The notes beneath the pieces were generated by a model. It did no database searches, was not told where the DNA came from, and saw only the letters and a list, made by a program, of their open reading frames with translations. This document shows, piece after piece, positions 1 to 7,049 of a stretch of DNA of 32,056 nucleotides. Origin of the DNA: a virus; the IMG/VR virus record IMGVR_UViG_3300025887_000094, positions 1 through 32,056 of that record; one strand, given 5' to 3'. Position 1 is the first letter of the stretch, and every line of letters begins with the position of its first letter. Both the position numbers and the translations under genes were made by a program.

Positions 1-582
1 GTAATCAGTAGAGTCCGAAAAAGACAAATATTGAGTGCCGTCTACGAATGTTTTTGTTGTGCCACTACTTCTTGCAATTGCTATGTGCGCCCATCTACCC
101 AACATAGAGGGTGGCGTAAACGCACGGGTAGTACCATTAATATGTAATTGAAGAGCACCTGTATCTCCATATAGCCACAAATATAAAGTCGCTTGAGGTT
201 GAGAAGAACGATAATCAAAATAGGTTGTAGCAGATGGAAGTGTTGAATGATAAACAAAGAACTCAACAGTAAAATCACCAGTGCCTAAAGCAAAGTCGGC
301 TGAACTGGCAATTGATAAATAATCACCACTACCATCAAACGACACACCCCATTCACCATCAGGTCTAGCAAATGGCCCAAAGCTGCCTTGAGTTGCATTG
401 CCGTTGGCAGTGATTGTGTGGTTGCTGGCAGAGCCATCATCAAACACATTGTTTACACCGTTGTTTGCACCGTCAAAATGAGACAGAAAACTAACACGAT
501 TGAACTGATCGTCTGATGCCCCGCCAGCCGCACTAGAAGCGTTGGCCCCAAAACCTAAGACGTTATAACCAAAACCTGACAT
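1..582 (-). CDS. LamG/concanavalin-like domain virion protein (partial)
   Basis: An open frame of 194 codons starts at ATG 582 and runs without a stop off the left edge, so the C-terminus is missing. The start has an AGGGG-type ribosome site 6-7 bases upstream and sits 8 bases after the tail-fibre stop. The N-terminus is Gly/Ala/Ser-rich; from about residue 33 it follows the laminin-G/concanavalin-like jelly-roll pattern: FLSHFDGANN, then GVSFDGSGDYLSIASSADF, then DFTVEFFVY, then LGRWAHIAIARSSGTTKTFVDG. LamG_3-type domains bind glycans, and in phages they sit in fibres or other surface proteins. Being the gene after the fibre, it probably contributes to host-surface or polysaccharide binding. 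Family is seen from motifs; the virion role is inferred. Confidence 0.75.
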   Translation of the reverse strand, partial: MSGFGYNVLGFGANASSAAGGASDDQFNRVSFLSHFDGANNGVNNVFDDGSASNHTITANGNATQGSFGPFARPDGEWGVSFDGSGDYLSIASSADFALGTGDFTVEFFVYHSTLPSATTYFDYRSSQPQATLYLWLYGDTGALQLHINGTTRAFTPPSMLGRWAHIAIARSSGTTKTFVDGTQYLSFSDSTDY

Positions 583-590
583 ATCTTCCC

Positions 591-2678
591 CTACGCATCG
601 TTCGCTGCATCAGTCGTGAATAACAATTTAACACCCAATAACCGAGCATCTCCTGTTTGAGTATCCGCGCTAATGTCCCTGTTTATTTGAAAGAAACACA
701 TATCCGCCGCTGCGGGACTTCCCGCGATTGTTACTGCACCACTCTCTGCGCTTACCATCAAATCATTTGACGTACCAGAAAAGGCCAACGCCGTTGTTGC
801 TACCTGAGTGCCAAATGCTGTGTTAATAGATTCATCATTAGTTATAGCCACACCCGCTAATTGCCACGCTACCGTGCCTGTATTTGTCCCTGTTACCGTC
901 CAGAACGGCTGAAAGGTCACTGTGCCTTCATTCCAACTCTTAGGAAACGCTACACTGAACTGAGCAAAGTCATCAGCCCCGTCAGCAAAGTCCAACACTT
1001 TAAGATCAGGGCGAAGAGCCGTTGTCTCGACTTGCGTTAGATCAGAACATGGATTGGTCGTGCTGGGATACATAGCAGTTGCAGGGACATAAATGCTTTC
1101 TTTGCCAGCAACTTTGACCGACGCGCCACCTACGGTTGCTACGCCTGTTACCTCTACGCCCGTGGCTGTTGTGGATAGTTTAGTTGCATTGTCGTAATAT
1201 AAAGAAACTGCACCGTCTTTAAAAGCTCTCATCATGTAATCAGAGCCAGCAAATAAATCTATTTCCGCACCGTTAGTTTTTATTTGTAAATTACCCGTCC
1301 CAGCATCCTCTATGAACGAAGTTCCACCATCGTGATAAATCTGCAAATCTGAGCCAGCACCAAACACAGCCTTGGCATTGTCTGAAAATATCAAACTGTC
1401 TGCACTACTATCCCAAACAACATTCCTAGCAGCAGTATCGCCGTGCAATGTAACGTCATATCCTTGGTCGTTAGCGCCTACAGTGAAAGTGGCGTCTAGC
1501 TGAACTGCGCCATCAATATCTACAGCATCAAGGTTGGTCGTTCCATCAATATCTATGTTGCCGCTAATGTCTAAAGAACCAAAAGTTCCAACGCCTGTTG
1601 TGGTAATGTTGCTTGAACCGTTATTTATAGCTCCAAAGCCAGATGTAATAGACCCTGAGTTTAACGCGCCAGTAGTTACGATATTTCCTCCACCTACGCT
1701 GTGGCTGGAAAAGTAAGTAGATACAGTGTCTACGTTGGTCATACGCATTGTGCCAGCATCGTTGATTAGAATGCCGTCACCGCTTGCTACCGCCGTGGTT
1801 CCCCTAGCTGTACCACCATCTATTAAGTTAATTTCGGCAGTGGTGGTTGTAACCCCATCAAGAATATTAAGTTCAGTAGCTGTTGAGGTTACTGCTACAT
1901 CTTCATTAATTTTAGGCGCGGTAAGCGTTTTATTAGTAAACGTCTGCGTTGCGGCAATCCCTGCGATTGTATCTGTAGTCGCGGGTAACGTAAGCGTAGT
2001 ATTGCCACTAAAAGCACTGTGAGCGGGAGCTTGTATCTGAGCATAATGCGCGTTGCTGGACTCGCAATAAAACCTAACAACAGACTGTGATCCACCATTC
2101 TTTAGGTCAATAACACCCGTTGAAATGCCGACATTTGCAACATCAATACTGCCAACAAAATCAACGTTCGTGCCGCCTGTCGGTATAGAAATCACCGCAG
2201 TGTCCGCATCGTTCTTAATGGTTATGTCGTTCGTGCTGCCTTGACCCGTCAGAATTAAACCTTCTGCGCTGGTATAGCCCATAGCGGCATTGTCACCCGC
2301 AGCCGTGTCACTGGTTGCCTCTACCGTGCCACCCGTAATAACACCTGTCGTGGTTAGCGAAGTAGCTCCATCATTAACAAATATGTCCGCCGCAGATGCA
2401 GTGATAAACACCTCGGCACTGCCGCTAAGACTAATAGCACTGTCAGAATTAGAGCTTTCCGTAACAGAACGGGTAAGCGTTGTGCCGCTAGAGGTGTAAA
2501 CACCGCTTCCTATCTCAAAGTTAGTGCCGTCTTCTATCGCGTACCTGACCGTCTGACCATTAGTTATGCCAGCTTGTGCAAAGGTCTGATACCCGGACAG
2601 GGCGCTGCCCAAGGTAATCGTTCCAGTACCCGTGGTACTGGTGGACATTTTTGCACGATTTCCAAGAACAACTGCCAT
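591..2678 (-). CDS. Tail fibre / repetitive virion protein
   Basis: 695 residues. The first ~100 residues (AVVLGNRAKMSTSTTGTGTI through the SGTTLTRSV and EVFITASAADI segments) match a virion-anchoring head domain I recognise from many marine phage fibres. Residues ~100-440 are Thr/Gly/Ser/Asp-rich beta repeats with TTGVITGGTVEATS, TNITTTG-like and DISGNIDIDGTTNLDAVDIDG stretches, as expected of a trimeric beta-helical shaft. About residues 435-470 hold the marine-phage element GAGSDLQIYHDGGTSFIEDA. The C-terminal ~170 residues (from KESIYVPATAMYPS) form a compact non-repetitive domain that probably is the tip. No intramolecular chaperone or enzymatic motif is seen. Starts 1 base after the stop of the upstream gene and precedes the LamG gene, so it belongs to the distal tail module. 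Host-recognition role is inferred from family and position. Confidence 0.85.
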   Translation of the reverse strand: MAVVLGNRAKMSTSTTGTGTITLGSALSGYQTFAQAGITNGQTVRYAIEDGTNFEIGSGVYTSSGTTLTRSVTESSNSDSAISLSGSAEVFITASAADIFVNDGATSLTTTGVITGGTVEATSDTAAGDNAAMGYTSAEGLILTGQGSTNDITIKNDADTAVISIPTGGTNVDFVGSIDVANVGISTGVIDLKNGGSQSVVRFYCESSNAHYAQIQAPAHSAFSGNTTLTLPATTDTIAGIAATQTFTNKTLTAPKINEDVAVTSTATELNILDGVTTTTAEINLIDGGTARGTTAVASGDGILINDAGTMRMTNVDTVSTYFSSHSVGGGNIVTTGALNSGSITSGFGAINNGSSNITTTGVGTFGSLDISGNIDIDGTTNLDAVDIDGAVQLDATFTVGANDQGYDVTLHGDTAARNVVWDSSADSLIFSDNAKAVFGAGSDLQIYHDGGTSFIEDAGTGNLQIKTNGAEIDLFAGSDYMMRAFKDGAVSLYYDNATKLSTTATGVEVTGVATVGGASVKVAGKESIYVPATAMYPSTTNPCSDLTQVETTALRPDLKVLDFADGADDFAQFSVAFPKSWNEGTVTFQPFWTVTGTNTGTVAWQLAGVAITNDESINTAFGTQVATTALAFSGTSNDLMVSAESGAVTIAGSPAAADMCFFQINRDISADTQTGDARLLGVKLLFTTDAANDA

Positions 2679-2679
2679 A

Positions 2680-3114
2680 TTATGCTATCCGTATAATTGC
2701 GTTACTTGCGTCCGCTGTAGGAAAAACAATAGTAAAGTCACCAGAGCTTGCGCCCTTGTCCGCTCCAAAGTCTAGCACACAAACAGAAGGGTCACTCGTT
2801 GCAGCCTCGTTGTAAATTAACGCACCTCTTACAGAAGAAATTGTCACGTTGGAAAACACCTCGTCAGCAAAGTCTGTAAGCGCCGTTGTGCCGCTAGTAG
2901 TTGGCGTTACGCTTGTTAGAAAGTTTCCTTTAGCCGTGTAGTTCGTGCCAGTAACCTCATTGCTACTGGTGTAAGCAGTTGTTGCTGCGTTAAAACTGGC
3001 GCTGTTTGTATACAACGCCAACTTAAATTGATCGCTTGCTGCGGTGAAATTGTGTGTAGCCGTCATCAGTTCTTTTTTAAACGAGGTACACAAAAAGTTT
3101 CCTGAGAATGCCAT
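2680..3114 (-). CDS. Conserved small virion protein (144 aa)
   Basis: 144 residues. Starts MAFSGNFLCTSFKKEL, then HNFTAASDQFKLALYTNSA, and ends with LDFGADKGASSG and FTIVFPTADASNAIIRIA. I recognise this pattern as a recurrent structural protein of marine podo- and siphoviruses, without an assigned function. Beta-rich composition with FKLALYTN and GALIYN strands suggests a single compact beta domain. The stop codon is 1 base before the tail-fibre start and the ATG directly abuts the stop of the upstream 94-aa gene, so it is translated in the distal-tail part of the late transcript. It could be a fibre-anchoring or tail-associated protein; that is inference from position only. Confidence 0.7.
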   Translation of the reverse strand: MAFSGNFLCTSFKKELMTATHNFTAASDQFKLALYTNSASFNAATTAYTSSNEVTGTNYTAKGNFLTSVTPTTSGTTALTDFADEVFSNVTISSVRGALIYNEAATSDPSVCVLDFGADKGASSGDFTIVFPTADASNAIIRIA

Positions 3115-3399
3115 TTACATTTTCCTTATATATTCGGCCAACGTAGGATGACCCGCTTCTTTAATTGCATTATATACCGTAGTACGGTCACTTTGGATAG
3201 CCTGTTTCATATAGATGACCAACAGCTTCTCAATGCTATCTCGATAGGCAATTGCTTGATCTCGCAGCGTAGGATGCGCGTCTTCAGAGAAAGCAACGAT
3301 CTTACCTACGCAACGATGCGCCACTTCTTCAGGAGTTGCTCCACGATTGTTAGTGGTTTGAACGTCAACCTTAAACTCTCCGAAAGACATATTGTTCAT
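3115..3399 (-). CDS. Conserved small phage protein (94 aa)
   Basis: 94 residues, predicted mostly helical: MSFGEFKVDVQTTNNRGATP, EEVAHRCVGKIV, LRDQAIAYRDSIEKLLVIYM, KQAIQSDRTTVYNAIKEAG, and a C-terminal LAEYIRKM. This layout recurs in marine phages next to the head-tail adaptor; I know no function for it. No signal peptide, membrane segment or catalytic motif. The start ATG overlaps the adaptor stop as ATGA; an internal ATG nine bases downstream (3390) is an alternative start. Translation coupling with the adaptor suggests a connector, tail-assembly or minor virion role, which is inferred. Confidence 0.7.
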   Translation of the reverse strand: MNNMSFGEFKVDVQTTNNRGATPEEVAHRCVGKIVAFSEDAHPTLRDQAIAYRDSIEKLLVIYMKQAIQSDRTTVYNAIKEAGHPTLAEYIRKM

Positions 3400-4250
3400 G
3401 TTCTAGCTTTCCTGATCGGACCATAACGATACTCATCTGCAATTTCTTGGCCTTCGCCCAGGTTTTTAAGTCTAGACAAACCTTCTCTAAAACGGCCTTC
3501 GTACAAGGTCATGAGGTTCGCGTCCCCCTTCATAAAGGTGTATGCCTCGGAAAGACACCCGTACAACAAAGTCATACGACCATCGTCACTTAGCCAAGAA
3601 GTGGTGGCATCCTCTCCAATAACAGATAAAACGCCAGTGGCGCCGCTACTTGAACCCGTTAAAGTCTCACCAACCGTAAAAGATCCACTGGGTATTTTTA
3701 CCGTAATTGTCGTAGAAGAAGGAACCGCAGTAACCTCTGAGGATTGGCCGCTGCTTGAACCCGAAATTGTGTCAGAGGTTGTAAAGGTTCCTGACACACT
3801 CGTCATGGTTAATGTAAATGTACTCACCGTTAAACTGGCAGGTCTATAAAAATATGCAAGTTCTACAGCATAACTACTGTTTGGCGTTGGCCCCACGATA
3901 AAGTTGTCCGCATCAAATTGCGCGTAATAAATAGGGACACCTGTAGTAGTAGGGTCAGGAGTGTATGTCTGCACAAAGTCTAAATCTTTAAACAGCAAAA
4001 ATACCTTGTTGCTGCTAACGATGGTGCTAAGAGAAAACGGCGCAATAAAATCAGAAGGCGTTGTTAAGAACTGGTTGCCCGAGGTTAACGTTCCAGAGGC
4101 ATTCCGTTGAAACACTGAAAGTTGAACGTTTTTTAAAATGCGTTCCTCTGTCATTCTTATAAACAAAGGTAGATTACGAATGAACGCTGCTTCATCGTTA
4201 TCGGTATATTCTTGAATTGCTGTCTTAAGTGTGGAGTATGTGAAGCTCAT
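3396..4250 (-). CDS. Head-tail adaptor (SU10-adaptor type) with inserted repeat domain
   Basis: 284 residues. The N-terminal ~140 residues (TAIQEYTDNDEAAFIRNLPLF, MTEERILKNVQLS, TPSDFIAPFSL, YYAQFDADNFIVGPTP, AYFYRPASL) and C-terminal ~70 residues (SWLSDDGRMTLLYGCLSEAY, FMKGDANLMTLYEGRFREGL) fit the SU10-type adaptor family, which forms the ring below the portal in podovirus-like particles. Between them, at residues ~143-213, lies an extra beta segment made of two imperfect copies of GxFTxxxxxxGSSSG. ATGA overlap with the downstream 94-aa gene and with the upstream 110-aa gene shows tight coupling. The adaptor role comes from the family; the inserted domain could be surface-exposed decoration or a binding module. 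Confidence 0.75.
   Translation of the reverse strand: MSFTYSTLKTAIQEYTDNDEAAFIRNLPLFIRMTEERILKNVQLSVFQRNASGTLTSGNQFLTTPSDFIAPFSLSTIVSSNKVFLLFKDLDFVQTYTPDPTTTGVPIYYAQFDADNFIVGPTPNSSYAVELAYFYRPASLTVSTFTLTMTSVSGTFTTSDTISGSSSGQSSEVTAVPSSTTITVKIPSGSFTVGETLTGSSSGATGVLSVIGEDATTSWLSDDGRMTLLYGCLSEAYTFMKGDANLMTLYEGRFREGLSRLKNLGEGQEIADEYRYGPIRKART
3612..3824 (-). repeat. Two-copy Gly/Ser/Thr repeat inserted in the adaptor gene
   Basis: This segment codes for adaptor residues ~143-213. Two imperfect copies are visible: VSGTFTTSDTISGSSSGQSS and PSGSFTVGETLTGSSSGATG, about 35 residues apart. The pattern G-x-F-T-x-x-x-x-[IL]-x-G-S-S-S-G recurs as a small beta module in marine phage structural proteins. Boundaries are approximate, judged by where the adaptor-like sequence resumes at SWLSDDGRM. 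Confidence 0.6.
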
Positions 4251-4579
4251 GTTGTTACCGTGACCTTTCCAACAGAACCTTCTGCAATAAGATTATTAGG
4301 CGTTAAAACTCCATCCCCGCCACCAAAACTTCGCAAGCCAACAGGGTTAAAGCCGTATTGAATATTTCTTTGTGTGTCTAAATCTGACTCAGGGCGAGGG
4401 TTCTTCAAGGCTTGCGGATCTGGGCCAACCCTAGGAGGAAAGAGTTGCGGGTGCTTTGTTTCAAACTCGTCTTTACCTACCTTAGCTCCGGTCCACTCAA
4501 CACGCATGTCTTTCAGACGATACCGAAATCCGGATCGATCAGATATTCCATAAGCGTTTTTGTCAGAGGCGTATGGCAT
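4247..4579 (-). CDS. Conserved phage protein, probably virion-associated (110 aa)
   Basis: 110 residues: ASDKNAYGISDRSGFRYRLK, DMRVEWTGAKVGKDEFETKH, PQLFPPRVGPDPQALKNPRP, then a loose Gly/Asn-rich tail ending GSVGKVTVTT. I recognise the YGISDRSGFRYR...EW.G..VGKDEFE.KHPQ pattern from cyanophages and other marine phages as an uncharacterised conserved protein. No membrane segment or enzymatic motif. Lies between the two adaptor-like genes and overlaps the next start by ATGA, so a role in head-tail joining or on the virion is likely but unproven. Confidence 0.65.
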   Translation of the reverse strand: MPYASDKNAYGISDRSGFRYRLKDMRVEWTGAKVGKDEFETKHPQLFPPRVGPDPQALKNPRPESDLDTQRNIQYGFNPVGLRSFGGGDGVLTPNNLIAEGSVGKVTVTT

Positions 4580-4580
4580 A

Positions 4581-5246
4581 TTAGACCCTCAAGTATTGGA
4601 AGCTAGGCTGTAACTTTAACGGAACTCGGTCTTCATCCTCATCAGACGCTCGTTGGAACTCCTCCTCATAGACAGTCTTTAGCATTTGAATACGATCTGG
4701 CGTTCTCTTCATTGCAATGTAATACGCCAAGCCAGCTACCATACAAGGATAAAACCTAAACGGCATGTCCGTTGTATTAACCAGCGTATCTGCATCATCA
4801 ATGCGACGAACATAATGGTAAACCAGTTGATCTGTAGAGTTTTCAGGTGTTGCCCAAAGATTTAAGATAGGCGTAATCTGACGATCAAAATAAAACTGGC
4901 TGGGCCGACCCTGAGTAGTCTTGTCAGGAAGAGTGACATATTCCCCACGACTAATTCTTGTAATCTCAAAGTCTGTTCCATCTCGGCGCAACACAATCTC
5001 TAGGACATCAACAACATCCGCGGCCAACGTTACTGCGCTAGTCCCTTGCGTTAAAGTTACCGTTTCCGATTTAACCGTCCACATGTTAATCCCTCTGTTC
5101 GCCCAATCAGCGAACATAAGGTTTAACGATCTACGAGCGGTACGAGCATCATACCCAGTGCGAACTTCAATCCCGCAGCGTTCATATGCTTCTTCGATAA
5201 CCTCACCGACATCGAGGTTGAAGTCCCTGGATCCTGATACTGTCAT
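4581..5246 (-). CDS. Head-tail connector / adaptor-like protein (221 aa)
   Basis: 221 residues. N-terminal helices (VGEVIEEAYERCGIEVRTGY, ARTARRSLNLMFADWANRGI) followed by beta segments (TVTLTQGTSAVTLAADVVDV, EYVTLPDKTTQGRPSQFYFD) and a C-terminal helical part (FYPCMVAGLAYYIAMKRTPD). This two-helix start plus LN.ML..W...G and the GRPS.F..DRQ motif is shared with P22 gp4-like and T7 gp11-like connector proteins that sit under the portal. Together with the 284-aa adaptor it probably forms stacked rings. Start ATG 5246 is four bases from the preceding stop. Family is moderately sure; which ring it forms cannot be told from sequence. Confidence 0.7.
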   Translation of the reverse strand: MTVSGSRDFNLDVGEVIEEAYERCGIEVRTGYDARTARRSLNLMFADWANRGINMWTVKSETVTLTQGTSAVTLAADVVDVLEIVLRRDGTDFEITRISRGEYVTLPDKTTQGRPSQFYFDRQITPILNLWATPENSTDQLVYHYVRRIDDADTLVNTTDMPFRFYPCMVAGLAYYIAMKRTPDRIQMLKTVYEEEFQRASDEDEDRVPLKLQPSFQYLRV

Positions 5247-5250
5247 GGCC

Positions 5251-5538
5251 TTAACTCATATGTGGTTTCTGGTTGGTCTTAACCATCACTGCGCCGCCAT
5301 TTCTAAAGCCCTGAACCTTACCGCCCATTGCCATGCCTTTAGTGTTGACCTTGCCGCCCATTGCCATGCCCTTAGACTTAACTCGGCCACCCATAGCGTA
5401 ACCTTTGGACTTTACCTTGCCGCCCATTGCCATACCCTTGGCTTTGACCTTGCCACCGTTTTTCATGTAGCCCATTTTGTTACGAACCGCTGTAGGCAGT
5501 TTTTTCAAACCGGCTTGATCATCTGTAGGTTTTTTCAT
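5251..5538 (-). CDS. Basic Gly/Lys tandem-repeat protein (95 aa)
   Basis: 95 residues with a clear AGGAG ribosome site seven bases before ATG 5538. After a ~27-residue head (KKPTDDQAGLKKLPTAVRNK) comes a run of 11-residue repeats of form GGKVKSKGMAM, four full copies and one partial (residues 28-80), then GGAVMVKTNQKPHMS. Very basic, rich in Gly, Lys and Met, almost no acidic residues. Similar GGKV-type low-complexity proteins occur in marine phages without a known function. Sits in a cluster of basic proteins (5251-6629), so DNA contact or condensation inside the head is a reasonable guess, not shown. Confidence 0.7.
   Translation of the reverse strand: MKKPTDDQAGLKKLPTAVRNKMGYMKNGGKVKAKGMAMGGKVKSKGYAMGGRVKSKGMAMGGKVNTKGMAMGGKVQGFRNGGAVMVKTNQKPHMS
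5326..5457 (-). repeat. 33-bp coding tandem repeats
   Basis: Four 33-bp units plus a partial fifth encode GGKVKAKGMAM, GGKVKSKGYAM, GGRVKSKGMAM, GGKVNTKGMAM and GGKVQGFRN. On the plus strand the shared block TTGCCGCCCATTGCCAT recurs. The copies are close enough for slippage or recombination, so copy number may vary between related phages. Confidence 0.85.
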
Positions 5539-5550
5539 ATCCGTACTCCT

Positions 5551-5928
5551 TTAAAACTGACGCACCACGCCCTTGGTGCTTTTGCGCCTGTCGGCCATTA
5601 CCGCTCCGCAGCCTTTCGCGACCGCTTCGCCTTTTTTGCTTTTGCCTTGGTACGGCCTTTTTGCTCCGTTGACTTCTCCGCCGAGTCGGTATCCTTTGAC
5701 CTTGGCTTTTTTGGTGTTGCTGACAACGGTTTTTCCTTTTCTGCCAGCCGCCTTTTTTTTCTTTGCAGTATCAGATCTATCTTTTTTAGAAAGAGAACGT
5801 GCTTTAGCCAGCGGAAGGCATCGGTCAGGGTTCTTCTTGTCTTTTGAAGTACCGCACTCACCTTTAATCTTGCCATCGGTTCCTATCCTTACCCACTTCT
5901 GATCACGCCATTTCTTTAGCTCACCCAT
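5551..5928 (-). CDS. Basic conserved phage protein (DUF5872-like) with GCGAVM tail (125 aa)
   Basis: I start it at ATG 5928 (MGELKKWRDQKWVRIG), which overlaps the stop of the upstream gene as TAATG; the frame extends further upstream but only as overlap. Residues 1-75 (WRDQKWVRIG, GKIKGECGTSKDKKNPDRCL, PLAKARSLSKKDRSDTAKKK) fit a small conserved phage domain I know as DUF5872-like. It is followed by a Lys-rich linker and a C-terminal GYRLGGEVNGAKRPYQGKSK then KGCGAVMADRRKSTK, a motif that in other marine phages forms a separate short protein. Two Cys (CGT, RCLP) near the N-terminus and one in GCG. Strongly basic; function unknown, nucleic-acid binding is plausible. Confidence 0.7.
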   Translation of the reverse strand: MGELKKWRDQKWVRIGTDGKIKGECGTSKDKKNPDRCLPLAKARSLSKKDRSDTAKKKKAAGRKGKTVVSNTKKAKVKGYRLGGEVNGAKRPYQGKSKKGEAVAKGCGAVMADRRKSTKGVVRQF

Positions 5929-6188
5929 TACGCTCTCTTCTTCTTTTTGCCCTTTGCGCCTTTTGCATAGTTTGGGTCTTTGCAATACTTAGATGCAGCC
6001 ATGTTCGCATAAGCAGAGGGATATGTATCAAAGGTGCGCTGGGCCCAAGCCTTACCCTTTGGGCAAATTTTACTGCCTTTTGATTTAGCAGAAACACCGC
6101 CACCATTCTTGTAGTATACAAGACCCTTCGGTGTTTTACCGGGTGGCTTTGACACTTGCTGTTTCATCTGCCCTCGGGACATAGCCAT
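5928..6188 (-). CDS. Basic conserved phage protein (86 aa)
   Basis: Start chosen at ATG 6188 because GGAG lies seven bases upstream; a GTG two codons earlier (6194) is too close to that site. Sequence: MAMSRGQMKQQVSKPPGKTP, then LVYYKNGGGVSAKSKGSKIC, PKGKAWAQRTFDTYPSAYAN and MAASKYCKDPNYAKGAKGKK. The KICPKGKAWA.RTFD.YPSAYANMAASKYCKDP block is strongly conserved in cyanophage and other marine phage genomes but has no known role. Two Cys in the conserved block, 20+ basic residues, no membrane segment. Its 5' end overlaps the C-terminus of the membrane protein gene by 53 bases. Confidence 0.7.
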   Translation of the reverse strand: MAMSRGQMKQQVSKPPGKTPKGLVYYKNGGGVSAKSKGSKICPKGKAWAQRTFDTYPSAYANMAASKYCKDPNYAKGAKGKKKKRA

Positions 6189-6360
6189 AATCACGCTCCA
6201 TGTACAACTTTATGTACGATATCTCTGATGCAATAACTTCCGTTTTTTTATCTACAGAAATTAAAGTATTAGTTGCCCAACTTGCCCAGCTATAGGTAAC
6301 CGCGCCAACGCCGCCAATAAAAGCAGTAGCCACGATAACTATGAACTGCTTACCTAACAT
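6136..6360 (-). CDS. Small single-pass membrane protein (74 aa)
   Basis: Start set at ATG 6360 (MLGKQFIVIVATAFIGGVGA) with AAGGAAG eight bases upstream; it overlaps the previous stop by seven bases. The longer frame upstream merely shadows the basic gene at 6354-6629. One hydrophobic segment at residues ~5-27 with a short basic N-terminus, then VDKKTEVIASEISYIKLYME, suggesting an amphipathic helix, and a soluble tail ending KATR. It overlaps the next gene (6188) by 53 bases in a different frame, which is long for this operon. Could be an extra holin-like or virion membrane protein; no family recognised. Confidence 0.55.
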   Translation of the reverse strand: MLGKQFIVIVATAFIGGVGAVTYSWASWATNTLISVDKKTEVIASEISYIKLYMERDYGYVPRADETASVKATR

Positions 6361-6629
6361 TTCCAACGCTTCCTTGCTTGACGAAGCCTGCTGTTTGGAT
6401 CTTTTGCAGCCTTCGGAAACTTCTTCATCTGTCCCGCAGAACGAGCGCAATAAGACTTGCGCCTCTTCGCGTCCTTACTGCCCTTCTTAACCTTGCCGGT
6501 AACCGCGGTCTTTAACTTAGAACCAGGGTTGGCTCTTCGATGAGCCTTTACACCATCCTCAGTCATTCCCGCCCCAGACTTAGTGGGGCGGTAATTCTTT
6601 TTTGTGCGCCTGATCGGTTTATCACCCAT
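6354..6629 (-). CDS. Very basic conserved phage protein, DUF6321-like (91 aa)
   Basis: 91 residues with about one third Lys or Arg. Core MTEDGVKAHRRANPGSKLKT, AVTGKVKKGSKDAKRRKSYC, ARSAGQMKKFPKAAKDPNSR, LRQARKRWKC. This matches a small conserved phage family I associate with DUF6321, found from cyanophages to other marine phages. The KRRKSYCAR and terminal KRWKC parts carry the only cysteines. Function is unknown; charge and small size suggest DNA or RNA contact. Followed by an overlapping membrane protein and two more basic proteins in the same operon. Confidence 0.75.
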   Translation of the reverse strand: MGDKPIRRTKKNYRPTKSGAGMTEDGVKAHRRANPGSKLKTAVTGKVKKGSKDAKRRKSYCARSAGQMKKFPKAAKDPNSRLRQARKRWKC

Positions 6630-6634
6630 GACGA

Positions 6635-7036
6635 TTAGTACTCTTTACGCATCTCAAGAATAATAGTGTACGTGTCGGCGCTAGTATGCCCCACAGTGGT
6701 AAACATAATGTCACCGGTCTTCCCAGAACCCGAGTTGTTAGTCAGGCCCCCAAAGGTGGTGTAGTCATGATTGCCGCTTTGGTTTTCACCTAGCTCAATA
6801 CACAGAATGTCAGTAGTTGCATCCCATAGGATTTGCACCTTCATTCCAATACACTGCCACCAGATGCGCTCTATCACTACTCCAGTGCAGGCTGTGCCGT
6901 CAGAGTTAGAGGCCAACGCTGAAACATCGACCTTCTTTACCGCAGACTCACCAGTACCATCTGAGATGTTAGTAAACTTTTGAATGACCTTTTTTGAGCC
7001 ATCAAAAAGCGTTTGTGTAGCTACAGCATCAGCCAT
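6635..7036 (-). CDS. Conserved virion protein (133 aa)
   Basis: 133 residues with an AGGAG site six bases before ATG 7036. Sequence pattern: ATQTLFDGSKKVIQKFTNIS, GTGESAVKKVDVSAL, VVIERIWWQCIGMKVQILWD, then HDYTTFGGLTNNSGSGKTGD and TADTYTIILEMRKEY-like end. I know this all-beta protein from many marine phage structural modules; its role is not established, with decoration or head-tail joining as candidates. No signal peptide or transmembrane segment. Lies just downstream of the capsid region after the 182-aa protein. Confidence 0.7.
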   Translation of the reverse strand: MADAVATQTLFDGSKKVIQKFTNISDGTGESAVKKVDVSALASNSDGTACTGVVIERIWWQCIGMKVQILWDATTDILCIELGENQSGNHDYTTFGGLTNNSGSGKTGDIMFTTVGHTSADTYTIILEMRKEY

Positions 7037-7049
7037 CTCACACTCCTAT

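Noticed and set aside
1534-2022. Plus-strand open frames inside the tail-fibre gene
   Set aside because: Antisense shadows of a repetitive gene with Val/Pro/Ala-biased composition; no ribosome site and no family resemblance.
4921-5847. 308-codon plus-strand frame opposite the adaptor and basic genes
   Set aside because: Antisense to two well-supported minus genes, its repeats (LAAHCHAL-like) mirror the 33-bp coding repeats, and no ribosome site is seen.
5598-5876. Second basic protein in another minus frame within 5551-5928
   Set aside because: Lys/Arg-rich text arises from the frame-shifted A-rich sequence of the conserved protein; no start signal.
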